DNA from: Undaria pinnatifida
Taxonomy: Eukaryota; Sar; Phaeophyceae; Laminariales; Alariaceae
Length of the DNA stretch: 64,000 nucleotides
NCBI GenBank assembly: GCA_012845835.1
Contig: JABAKD010000030.1
Location: 558,001 to 622,000 of the forward strand
Direction: 5' to 3'
Under the pieces are notes generated by a model that was not told the DNA's origin, did not search any database, and saw only the letters and a program-made list of their open reading frames with translations. Position 1 is the stretch's first letter. Each line of letters begins with the position of its first letter. A program made the position numbers and the translations under genes. Below are positions 32,291-42,724 of the stretch, piece by piece.

Positions 32291-32434
32291 CCCGGCGGAG
32301 ATGGGGAAGAAAAAAAAAATACCAGAAAAAAAACTCACCGCACTTCCACGTATTTTCGCACGCGCGTCGTGTTTCAATTTTAACTCTTGTATGATACGTA
32401 TTCGCAATCCAGCACTAGATGGCCAAATCCTTCA
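32285..32434 (-). mobile_element. old, diverged SINE-like copy
   Basis: Inverted copy with CCGGCGGAGATGGGGAA, CTCACCGCACTTCCACGTAT, GCGCGTCGTGT, CAATCCAGCACTAGATGGC and CCTTCAG. Many substitutions and an A-rich interruption at 32311-32332 mark it as older than the other four. Confidence 0.6.
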
Positions 32435-35064
32435 GCATTGATCGTCAGTTCCTGTGGTGTAGCGACAGCGCGGTTTGCCCCTACCGGCGGTGAAGTCATC
32501 ACTCCTCGTTTTACGCAAGACAGAGTCCCTACGAGCACCATTATGCCCCCAGGAGGGCTCCAATCCACATCCTTCACGGCAGTAGGGGCGATGTGCAGCT
32601 ATTATTGATCCTATACTTTACTACTCCATCGCATCGGGGACGCCGACATCATATTACAATATTATAAAAAGGAAACCAAAACTCGCATCCCTTTGTGTGT
32701 GTGCCCCATGGAGTCTTAGTCCTGTATGATATGAGAAATGCAAGCTCTGTGGTCACACAAACCACGAGACCGAAATAAGTACATCATGTTCTTGCATCGC
32801 AAATACTTGTACCTACAAAAATCAGTGTTGGAGCAGCAGCTGCAGCAGCAGCAGCAGCAGCAGCGGATTCGGCCATGCAAATAATCCAAACGCATGGCAG
32901 GACATGCTACGACAGCCAAACAGAAAACTGCACAGGCAACAAAAAAAAACAAGACCAAATTGATATACTTTCGCAGGCACAGACAGAAAAAGGATTAAAA
33001 AAAGCGAAAAAAAAATAACAAATGACAAAAAAAATAACGCTGCTCCGTTTTTGTAGGTACTCTTTAGACTATATTTACAACTCTGGTATTTTACTGTTTA
33101 ATACCAGGTAGGTCTTAAGGTCCAGGATACAGCGTAGTACTTGTACGTATTATACTCGTAGCATGAATGTGGAACTGAACGACCATGTCTACGTGCATAC
33201 CAGCGGTATAATATGGTAGCGCGTAGCAGTGTGAACAGTAGTAGTAGTGGCATCCTGTTGCACGTGGGCTGTGCAGCTGCTTGCATGGCAGCCACCATGT
33301 TCGCCCTTAAAGGGCATCGTCTCGTAAAACTCCAGCAGCCCGGGCTGAAGCTGTAGCAGCAGGTACGAGTACGACGAGCACGAAGTACTCGTGCGTCCAG
33401 TAGAGGGCAGTGCGTACAAAAAAAATCCAAAAATTTCGATAATTTTCCCTGCTCTCGTGCTCCCTTTGAGAAAACGCTTTCTCTATCTAAAAAAGTGTGC
33501 AGAAAATACCAGCAAGTAATACTACACCCAAGAATGCTGCTTCTGAGTGTTGGTACTCGTAGTTCTACTGCAGTTAGTATATACTTTTCAGTGGATCTAC
33601 CTCGTGCAAGAGTAGACGCCCGAGTAGGTCCGGCGAACAAGAAGAGCGGAGAGATCGCTAGCAGCGCTCTCGTCAGCAAGTTAGAAAGGAAACACAAGCG
33701 TGCCCTTGCGTTGCAGGGTGCCGTGCGTGAGGAGGGCAGAGGGAGGGGCAATCGCTTCCTCTTACAAGAAGAGCAGGGCGAGATTATTGCCGATGATCAG
33801 ATTCAGCTGTGTAGGGCGAAGGCCACCTGGCATGGCAGGAGCAGTTGGTTGGCACAAGCTCAATTGGCATGCGTGCAAGCATACATACGGGCAGGGACAA
33901 AAGAAAAGCAGCAGCCGCAGCAGCAGCAGCGCAATCGTAATGGAGCGAGGCTATAGTTTCTCTCGTACTCTCACCACACAAGGGTGTGTCGATCTCCACG
34001 ATGCACTGCCAAGACGAGCAGGGGTGCTGCTTGGAGGGAAAGCCGTTTATTGGCACGTCGTCAGGTGGTGTTAGTCACAGCAAGGTGGCTCTAAAGAACG
34101 GTATCAAAGGCATTGAGATTTGAGATTTTTCCATCCCAAAGCAATCAGAGGTGTTCCGAGTCCCGAGAGATTCGAATACCCATAGCGCATATCAACGTTT
34201 CCATAGCTTGTCTACCCACCCACCTCGCTTGCTGTGCTCCCATAGCCCCTAGTACCTGGAGCCTTGCTGGGGATCCTCCCCGCTGCTGGACAGCACCCGT
34301 AAGTAAGCCAGAAGCTGCCAGAAGCAGCTGCAGCGTCTAGATACGTGGTGCTTGACTTTCGCACTGCTGCGTTGCGATGCATCTGTTGTGTGTGTCGTTG
34401 TCTTCGCGTTGAAATCGGTTCTTCCTACTCAACGTCGAGTCTTTTCGAGTTTTGCCGCTCGAACTCGTGTCTGTCCGATTATTATTACCGATATTATCCC
34501 GAAAAAGAGCGGGCCCAGGGATGATTTAAGCCAATGAAATACATTAATCCAAAGAAGAAAATTCTTAGAATATGTTTAGCACCGTCTTGGTGCCATTTTT
34601 ATGGTGCGACACGCGTTCTCAAGACGGGTTGTAGATCGAGCGCACTTCTACTGCTGTACCAGGTGCTCTGTAGTCTATTCCTACTGCTGTGCCGAGCGAG
34701 AGAGCTCATTTATTTGGAGTAGATGTCCTTTGTAGCACCAAGCTTGTCCAAAAACTTGATTCAGCATGCATACGACTCTTTTCCTACGAGTGCGCGTGCT
34801 ATCTGCTGCCCCGACCTGGCTATACCTTTTGGGCACGATGCAACAGGCAGTTGGCCCTGTGCGACTTACTGGTACAAATAGACAACAGGCTACAGGAAGT
34901 GCTGTACGAGGTGGTAGTAGTGAGTCCCAAACTTCGTGCAAATCATAAACCACCCTGTATATGGGCGGATACATAGATGTTAGACGGGGTGCTTGAGGCG
35001 TTGCAGCACTCTTGTTGTTAAATGTCTTGCACCCACATTCCTTCTTGCTCATACAAGCAGCACA
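32435..35064. other. intergenic
   Basis: Contains a CAG/GCTGCT microsatellite (32830-32864). The + strand is open for 153 codons from 33495, including a basic, Gln-rich end encoded by CAG repeats. No family is recognised and I do not call a gene. A retroelement or lost-gene origin is possible. Confidence 0.35.
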
Positions 35065-35240
35065 GCCAAATTTATTTACAAAAAAGTATGAGTCGTATGA
35101 GCCGCACTGCCGCAGCATGCTGCTGCTGCTGTGCTGCTGGACAAGCAGCTCAGCTAAAATTATTCACAAAAAAGAATGAGTCGTATGAGCCGCACTGCCG
35201 CAGCATGCTGCTGCTGCTGTGCTGCTGGTTGGTGCTAAAT
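35065..35240 (+). repeat. recent 87-bp tandem duplication
   Basis: AGTCGTATGAGCCGCACTGC begins at 35091 and again at 35178, with the flanking ACAAAAAAG and GCATGCTGCTGCTGCTGTGC nearly identical in both. Only a few differences are seen. Confidence 0.85.
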
Positions 35241-36614
35241 GCGCAGGATGGCTGGGGAATGTTGTTTTTCTTGCTGCTGTCGTTGTCGTTGACAGGTGTG
35301 CGGTGCTACTTAAAGTGCACTGCCTCTACTGCCGTTATTATTGTTGTCTGTGTCGTTGTCCATGTTGTTGTGTCGTCGTTGTCGCTGTCGTTATTATCGT
35401 TGTTTTCATTTGTAGCCGTTGTTGTCGTTGGGATGGTAGTTGCTCCCGTCGTTTGTTGTTTTTTTGCCTTTCTTGCTCCCTTTCTTTGTTGCATAGACCT
35501 AGTTGTTTGTCATCGACGAGGCTGTTGTTTGATCGTGCTCTTCTAGTTCTTCTTGTTGCTCGGTATTGTTTTCATGTTTCCCGCATCACCAGGTCCTGCT
35601 GCCATCGTTGGAGTAATTTATGGGCACTTACCTCCCAAAAAAAGCCATCTAAAAACGCACACATTCGATACAGATATAATAGTACATCGGTACCTTCGAC
35701 CTGTTGTTGTGTCGCCGTTCGGGATTAATCCGCCGTACACCGTCCCTACCGTGCCTAGCCGGAACAAAACCGCTGTGCACACACACGATCAACCCTTTCT
35801 TCTTGCTCAAATCATAGCAGCACACACAACATGCAAAACACATAGATCTACATGCACAGAGCGCCCCAATTCCACCACCTCCTCCTCCTGTGCTGATACT
35901 ACTGCTGCTGCTGCTTGCGACACCAATAGCAGCAATGCAATGGGCTCGACAACTCCAAACAACATGATGACGTGTCGGCGAGAGGGTATGGCTGTATGTA
36001 GCTGAAGCTGTAAAAGTTATTATTGGCGAAAAGCTACTGCAAGCTTTTTTTGGTCGGGAGGCTTACTGCCTGGACAGTAATCACTGGGGCGCGTTGACGT
36101 TTTCATCGCCGTTCAGTAGCATTCATTGATTGGTTGACGGCGGCTTTGAAGAGTGTCCGCTCTTCTATTATTAGACGACTGCCGATCGGCACAAGCGCAC
36201 ACACGGGTGGACTACGAAGCGAGAGGGGCACACTGTCAAGACGCGAAGGTGGTATTAATAGCGGTTTCCCTCTCCCCCACTTCATTATTTTTTTGACGCT
36301 GCATGCGTGCTTGCGACATGATGAGGTCCTAGGAGCAAGCGATCGTGTAGCAGGATACCAACACGCTGTCGAGTTCTTGTTCGGGCTGTCCTGGGCTGTC
36401 TGCTGTTTTCTTTGGATGGTGCATCAATCGCCGGGGTGAAGAAATCGTATATTTTGAAGCGTCTCCAGCTGGCACCGCAGATTCTAGAAGTAGACTATAC
36501 AGCAGTAATAAAGCAGAATAAGCAGCCTCGAACGATCGAAGCCCCAAGAAGAGTTAAAAAAAAAAAAAAATTATAAATAGACTAGACTATAGACTAAAGT
36601 ATAGGCTAGACTAG
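35241..36614. other. low-complexity T/G-rich region and intergenic DNA
   Basis: 35260-35560 is rich in GTTGTCGTTG-type triplets that keep several frames open and give Val/Leu/Cys-rich nonsense. 35875-35935 has short CTCCTC and GCTGCT runs. No gene. Confidence 0.45.
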
Positions 36615-37011
36615 TCTAAATGCGATAGATGTGAGTTCGATGCATTGAAAGAGGATCGATACTCATCTTTGCAAAGCTGCGCGATACACCGGCGGCTCGT
36701 TTTTTTACTGACACTCTATTACAAGATAGATAGATGTAAATAAATATATTATTTATTCGAGTACTGAATATAGACTATTGTCTATACTTCGAAATATAGA
36801 CTATATGACTCGCTCTCATCTGGGTGCTGATAGTATTAGGGTGAAAAACCAACAAAAAAATGGTGTCAATAATAACGGTAGCAAGCATCAACTACACCAT
36901 AACACTACACTATTATATGTATGACACTTCATCCCAAGGCAAGCTTTGTTATGATTTCTAATATCTCAGGTAGGTGTTAACAGCAACACATTAAATACAT
37001 ACAGTAGTCAG
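36615..37011. other. AT-rich DNA with R1 fragment
   Basis: 36615-36705 is a dispersed repeat R1 fragment (GATGTGAGTTCGATGCATTG, CTCATCTTTGCAAAGCTGCG). The rest is AT-rich with short TAGACTA repeats. Confidence 0.45.
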
Positions 37012-37131
37012 CCGGTCGCCCCGGTGGTCTTTAGTGGTTACCGTCGAGTACTGCTAGCGTTGGTCCTTGCGTTCGATTCCCACCGTGGGAAGATTTGAGT
37101 TTACTTGCAAAAAAAGCAAAAAAAAAAAAAA
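37012..37131 (+). mobile_element. tRNA-derived SINE with poly(A) tail
   Basis: The head resembles a tRNA: TGGTCTTTAGTGGTTA fits the A box and D loop, and GCGTTCGATTCCCACCG fits the B box and T loop. The spacing is tRNA-like, and a CTGCTAG anticodon-loop-like segment sits between them. The acceptor and T stems pair poorly, so it is not a working tRNA. It is followed by an A-rich tail (37108-37131). This is the classic layout of a tRNA-derived SINE. Confidence 0.6.
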
Positions 37132-38239
37132 AGGATCAACTGCTGAGAGCGCCTAGCAGCGTGGGCAGATACACAATTCGACGCGAGTCGACGAGGGAAG
37201 AAGATGCTGAAATCTTCTCGCGACAAAAAAAGAAGGCACGTACCGTAGTGGGGACGGGGGAGGAAGGCCCGCTATGTAACCCCTGATCTGAGCTACTACT
37301 GGGAGGGAGGGCGAGAGTATAGTGCGAGGATAATAAATGGGATGAAGAAAACATAGATATATATATATATATACAGTGTAAATAATTATCAATATTTAGC
37401 AAAAACGGTATCACGCTATTTCCAAGTACTGTGTCCCCAAAAACAAAAACGTGGATGGATACAGTTCTAAAAAAAGGTTGAGCGCTCCTCGTTGTATCAA
37501 GCAAGGGCGCAGTTACGCGCACACTAAAGCGACCGAGTCGTCGGTTGTAAGCTCCAAGTCAGGTATGTATATAAAAGGCAGGAGCCGCTACTTCTGACGA
37601 ATGTTAGAACAACACAGCACGGCAATCGTCCCGACTTCGAATGAACGTGCCGAATCCAAAATCCCTACACCCACCCCACCCCATCCCACCCCACCCCACC
37701 CCACCCTATCCCACCCCAGCCCACCCGGTCATGTGTTGTTACACCCAAACCCAACAAACAGTAAAATGACGTGTTGATAAATGCTTTAAAAAAACGCCCA
37801 CACTCGTAGCCGGCGTGAACAAAACCTCACAAGCTTCCCCTTCTGTCATGTTAGCACGACCACATCCTCTTCGTTCGGAGGATGCAACCTTTCCAACTCG
37901 ATGCAACGCCACACCCACTCCGGCTTGACGAGGCGTATATTGAACACCTTGTCAGGATGTCCGTGGAGATCCCTTTAGAGCGCGACGTGCGACAAAAGCA
38001 GGGCAAGCAGCCGGGAATTCTGTTAACAATCTTATCACTGCGCCCAAGCATCGGGGACCAACTACTTGGAACTAGAATAGGATTGTTCTTCACAGTGGAA
38101 AAATGGGCCACAAAGGGGCATTGCGGGGAATGCGCGAGATAAGACTCTGGAAAGAAAAAAAAGTACACCGAGAAAGGTGAATGAAGTGCATTCATCGCGC
38201 GAACGATGTCGCAGCAGTCTCCACGCGTTTCGCTTGTGG
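37132..38239. other. intergenic with CCCCA microsatellite
   Basis: 37670-37722 is a (CCCCA/CCCAC)n tract. 37880-37960 is open on + with ordinary-looking composition but no family is recognised. No gene called. Confidence 0.4.
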
Positions 38240-39262
38240 CGAAAAGCGTTTTACCCGGGCATTACCCGTACCCGACACATTATGGGTTTGTAAGAGGTTA
38301 GGTTCATATCATACCCGCACCGGTTTCCTTTGTGGGTTATGTAAGACCATAATAACATACCCGAAACTTCTGTGTGTTCTGTAAGAAAACAACACGGTAC
38401 CCGAGTTTCTGTACGTCCGTGGAACAATATCTGGGGTACGGGTATACCTTTTCAGAAATACCCGGAGTACGGGTACACCTTCGTAGAAATACCCGAGGTA
38501 CAACCACAGACATAATATGTATGATGTATGCGGGTTTCAGCCACGAGGGGGATGTCGGGTATGCCCTACATTCTGACGTCAAGTCACGTCACACACAAAA
38601 AAAAACATCAACCTGTATACACACGCCCGCTCCGTGTCGACAGAACCACGCTCAAAACATGCGAGCACATCGGTACAGTCCGTGGAGGATGAATATGGGC
38701 GATACAAATCTTCGTACTGGATTACCGCCAGGGGCACCTGCCGACTCCCAAAATGGATCGTCGTCAGACACACCGCCAGACCCGAGTGGCGGCAAACAAG
38801 TCTATCTCCCCCCAAAGAAAATAGTGGGGCAGACGCAGAGGTGGCCGATGGCCAAGACGTCAGCACGCACCACAAGCAGAAGCATAAACTGGGTCGGGTG
38901 GGTCTGTGCGAACTTCTGTGCGCCCTGCACACTGACGAAAAAATACCCTGGGTGCGGGTATACCCTTGTACTTCGCATCCTAGTTCGGGTACGGGTACGG
39001 GTACTACACGTTATACCGTACCCAAAAACTTCTGTGGGTTCTGTCAGAAAATAAAATCATACCCTTAACGTACGCGGGGTATGTAAGAAAATCATGCTAT
39101 ACCCGAAATTTTTGTGGTTTCCATAAGAAAACAATACGTACCGTATAAGAAAACAACACCGTACCCGAAACTCCTCTGAGGTATCTAACGAAATAATACC
39201 GCACCCCGAGACCTCTGTAGATTGTGCAAGAGTTCTGTGAGTCATGTTTGAAAATTATACCC
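38240..39262 (+). repeat. degenerate ~40-bp satellite (ACCCGAAACTTCTGTGGGTT)
   Basis: Units of roughly 35-45 bp contain GTACCCGAAACTTCTGT, a TAAGAAAA block and ATACC. They are clear at 38240-38510 and 38930-39262. The middle (38511-38929) is not repetitive and may be an insertion or the original unique DNA. In the left part some units appear inverted (GGGTACACC against GGTGTACCC). Confidence 0.7.
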
Positions 39263-40039
39263 TACCCGGAATACACAAACTCTACGGAACATAACCTTGC
39301 AACAAAGCGCTCTGCAGCGCATGAGAGCGCAAAACAATGCGTGGACAAAATGGGGGTTGGGGTGACACCACCAAAAAAAAACCGGTGGTAAGGGATCGCG
39401 CACACGTGACGGTTCAGCACATACTTCGAAGTATTACCAACGTTGAGCTGTTGGGATTGGCATTTTCGGACTGTTTGGACGCGAATACTGTTGGACCAGG
39501 CTGTTGATGCCGCAAATACTGCCTGCATCCAAGAGCGCTAAAGGGGTGCCACGTGGAGAAAAAAGTTAACGTGATGCCCTTGATGTCGCAACTACTGCTG
39601 TTCAACTGCTCAACTACCGTTCAAGTCAAGTGCTCATGTACTGGATCAGCGAGCGCTATTAATACAGGGGTGCCACGTGAAAGAAACAAAATAAAATAGC
39701 ATGCCGCGCCCGCTGAATCTCTCGGAAGGCAACGCCTTCCAAAGGACAGCCTTCAGACAAGAAAAAGCCCAAAAAAAATGGATAGAACTCCGAACAGTCA
39801 AAGCTTCCAAACACTTACGAAAACGGCGCTGGCAGACTACTATGATACAGCAATACGCGTACCACATACAGTCTGCGGGTCTCCTCCTCTTCGCCACTAC
39901 CGCAGAATGTGGTCGTTATAGGGTCATTGCAGAAAAACGCAAAAAAAAAAAAAAAAAAACGGTTATTGATAGCGAAATGTCACGTCTAAAAAACAAAATA
40001 TCCCGTTTTTTGGTCACACGCGAATTGTGACATCAATTT
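39263..40039. other. intergenic
   Basis: A short duplication with GGGGTGCCACGTG and GAGCGCTA words occurs near 39530 and 39650. The + strand is open for 109 codons from 39701 with a basic, helical-looking product (containing KKWIELRTVKASKHLRKR) that I cannot assign. Confidence 0.3.
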
Positions 40040-40215
40040 TCTATGGAAATTTCGAATGAAATTTTTCGATGCCACGACTCGTGATGAAAAAAAATTGACA
40101 TCACGATTCACGAAAATGCCACGTTTTGCGTGTCACGATTCGAAACTGCCACGTATTTTTCATCACGGTTGTCGAAAGTGCCCCGTTTTTGTCTTACGAT
40201 TCGTGACACATTTTT
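40040..40215 (+). repeat. ~30-bp tandem/inverted repeat (TGCCACGTTTT..TCACGATTCG)
   Basis: Three units of TGCCACGT-TTT...TCACGATTCGAAA follow each other from about 40115, and partly inverted units (CACGACTCGTGA) lie before them. Confidence 0.6.
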
Positions 40216-40618
40216 TGTTCCTTGAGAACGACCCCAAGTAAGAAAAATAACAGTAAGATGCCGAAAAAAAAAAAAACGCGATTCTTACCTTACCCTTTGT
40301 CTGATCAGCCCATGTCGCGTCACGTCACCGGGATCCATTACGACGTGCGTCACCCCATTGTGCAGGGAGCGAGCAACCTGTCACATTCAACCCGAAACGT
40401 AACACCGCGCGATAGGAAAAGCAGCGAAAACGCATGTTGTCGTCTACGAAAGGCAAAGGCTCAGCCCCATGAAAAGCATCGAAAACGCTCGTTATCGTCT
40501 ACGAAAGGCAAAGGCTGCACCCCCGATAGGCATGGGGACAAAAGACTTGGAACTGTACTATTAATACAGTAGGATGAATATATTAATAATAGTTGAAAAA
40601 AAATGAACAACTCGGACA
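40216..40618. other. intergenic with short duplication
   Basis: AAAACGC-GTTRTCGTCTACG then AAAGGCAAAGGCT occurs twice, at about 40427 and 40488. No gene. Confidence 0.45.
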
Positions 40619-41035
40619 GATCACGATCTAGATCACATAGATCATTTAGATCATATAGATCATACAGATCATATAGATCATATAGATCACATAGGTCATA
40701 AATATCATACAGATCATATAGGTCATATAGATCACATAGACCATATAGATCACATAGATCATATAGATCATATAGACCATGTAGATCATATAGATCGTAT
40801 AGATCACACAGATCATATAGATCATATAGATCATATAGATCATCTGCAGTACATCCCATATCTGCCAGTATGAAATGTTATGCTGGATATGCATCTATAG
40901 GGTACATATCCAACCCAGCAAACACTTGCTAGATCATGAAGATCGTGCGGCTCCCACCAGATAACAGGAGCTAGACCGCACAGATCGTCCCCGAAATATC
41001 TATATCATCAAGTAATGTGTCGGTGATCTGTCTAC
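40619..41035 (+). repeat. 9-bp minisatellite plus downstream element
   Basis: 40619-40852 is about 26 units of AGATCATAT with substitutions. The following ~180 bp (GTACATCCCATATCTGCC, AGATCGTGCGGCTCCCACC, ATCATCAAGTAATGTG) matches 53005-53215 and 21825-21998. The array and the downstream segment therefore form one dispersed unit. Confidence 0.75.
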
Positions 41036-42438
41036 GGTGTAAGGGTTGGTAACAGTGGACAAAACTCTTCGCAATGGGATTCCGCCCGCGCCTACTCGCG
41101 CCAGGACCCACACTCGCTCACAATACGCGAGAAAGGGCATGCACCATCCTTACACAGCCGGAACCCCGAGTCTCAACAACGTGGCAGTTTTACAGCTGTA
41201 ACTCCCGACGTCTTAGTGGGACAACGAGGACAGAACAGGACGCCGAGAATGGCACGAAGGTGCAAACTGAAATTATGCTCGCAGCGAGACAAATGAACAC
41301 ACCCACGCCTCCATCGAACCTGAAATATGATCACCTAGGGGAAAACTAAGCAAATGCTGTTCATTGGCGATGCACTACGGTGTAAACAACATCGAGACAA
41401 GGGAAGCCCGCAAAACGACGAAACGTCGACAAACACGATTCACACTTCCGGAAACGGGTTGCAGCCCGCTCCTCCGTGTACCTCGCTTCCACACACCACA
41501 CCACGCATGGCGGTGACGACAAGACAACACCTTGCCACACGCGAAACGAACACGACACCGACGCACGAACGGCACTGAAAAATACGAAAAAAAACAATTC
41601 CCCCGTTTTTACACTTTCATTATCCTAGACAAATAACATAAGAGGTGTGGGGTGCGGTGAAGGCGGTTCAAGCAACGGGTGAAACCAACATCGACGATGG
41701 GGCAAGTGGCTCACATCTCCCCCGTATAATCGAACCGCCTCTGCTGCTGACTCCAGCACGCTGTGGTGGATTAACTCCCGCGTTAATGGCGAGGGATTGT
41801 CCCCTGGCGGCTCAGTCGATCCCAGGTCCTGAGATGGGTAAGTTTGCGGGAGTAGCGTCTCGTGAAACTAGTAGCGCGCGCCATCAGTCATGCGTGGTTG
41901 TCTGAGAGCGCGACATCGGTGCAAAGGTCAACTCGAACCAAAAAACGGGCTGCCCGCCCGTGATCCACCCAAAACGATCAGGGCACACTCTCAAAACGCT
42001 ACCATAATCGTCCCCGCCACCCGACACCACAATAGTTGCGCTACTCAAGGGCATCCCGTACACGGTATACCAGCGCCAAGATCAACTTCCACAACTGCCG
42101 CCGCGCCCCCCTGTTTTTACATGCTTGGTTGCCGCACGTGCGAAAAGCTTATGCTTCGGCGAGGGCGAACTGAAAAATCGTGACAACTCTTCATCCCTAC
42201 CCCCGCTGCCTGACCCTCTCGCGTCATTTGTTGAGTGTACCTGACACACAAGAGTGTAATGAAACGGTTCGGGGGGGTACATAGAGACAGCAGGCATGCT
42301 CCTCCCACACGCATTTCATACTCGGGAGGTGAATACTCTTTCACCCTATGTTCTGTGATAATCTGCATCTTCCGGGTTTCTCTTGGCTTTCTTCTACTTT
42401 CTGGGAATGGTTACGACTGGGTCGACGTTAATACTCAC
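41036..42438. other. unassigned; expected location of the LIG4 3' end
   Basis: The second BRCT domain and stop codon of DNA ligase IV should lie here or farther left, but I could not identify them in any - strand frame. A + frame of 86 codons from 41645 is unrecognised. Confidence 0.4.
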
Positions 42439-42471
42439 GCTCCATATTGTCGGATGGCAAGCATAGTAATA
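42439..42471 (-). CDS. LIG4 possible exon 15 (tentative)
   Basis: A 33-base segment reading ITMLAIRQYGA after completing the split codon. It has a strong GTGAGT donor and a start phase that matches exon 14. The peptide resembles the first helix of BRCT2. Against it: the acceptor lacks a pyrimidine tract and the intron would be only 113 bp. Confidence 0.25.
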
Positions 42472-42584
42472 CTATACATCTACCCTTCGTGTCCTGGCAT
42501 CATGACCGCCCTGCTATGAGCCTATCCCGACCTGACCCATCGAGTCAGCCACTTGCCTGGTAGAGGTCACAGTAAACGAGACAC

Positions 42585-42724
42585 CTTCTCGTATCGGCGA
42601 AAACGAAGTCGGGCCCGTCCATCAGCGTCGCCCTGTCTTGCTCATCCAGCGTCAACAACGGTGACAGCCACGACAGGTCGGCGTCTTCCGCCGCCCGCGG
42701 CGGTTCCGGGATGTTCAGCATCAG
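42585..42724 (-). CDS. LIG4 exon 14
   Basis: 140 bases, starts phase 0 and leaves two bases. Reads LMLNIPEPPRAAEDADLSWL, an acidic stretch and GPDFVFADTR, probably leading into BRCT2. Acceptor TTCGCGCAG, donor GTGTCT. Confidence 0.8.

Noticed and set aside
33495-33956. 153-codon + frame
   Set aside because: No family recognised, the opposite strand is also open for 217 codons, and the C-terminus is a CAG-repeat artefact. Not enough to call a gene.
35022-35728. Cys/Val/Leu-rich membrane protein on + (up to 174 codons)
   Set aside because: Produced by low-complexity TGCTGC and GTTGTCGTTG runs in two overlapping frames. No real domain.
38374-39068. 226- and 144-codon + frames
   Set aside because: They start or end in the ~40-bp satellite. 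Only the central unique part might be of interest and it matches nothing I know.
40619-40852. CRISPR array
   Set aside because: Units are 9 bp with no spacers; it is a minisatellite in a eukaryotic genome.
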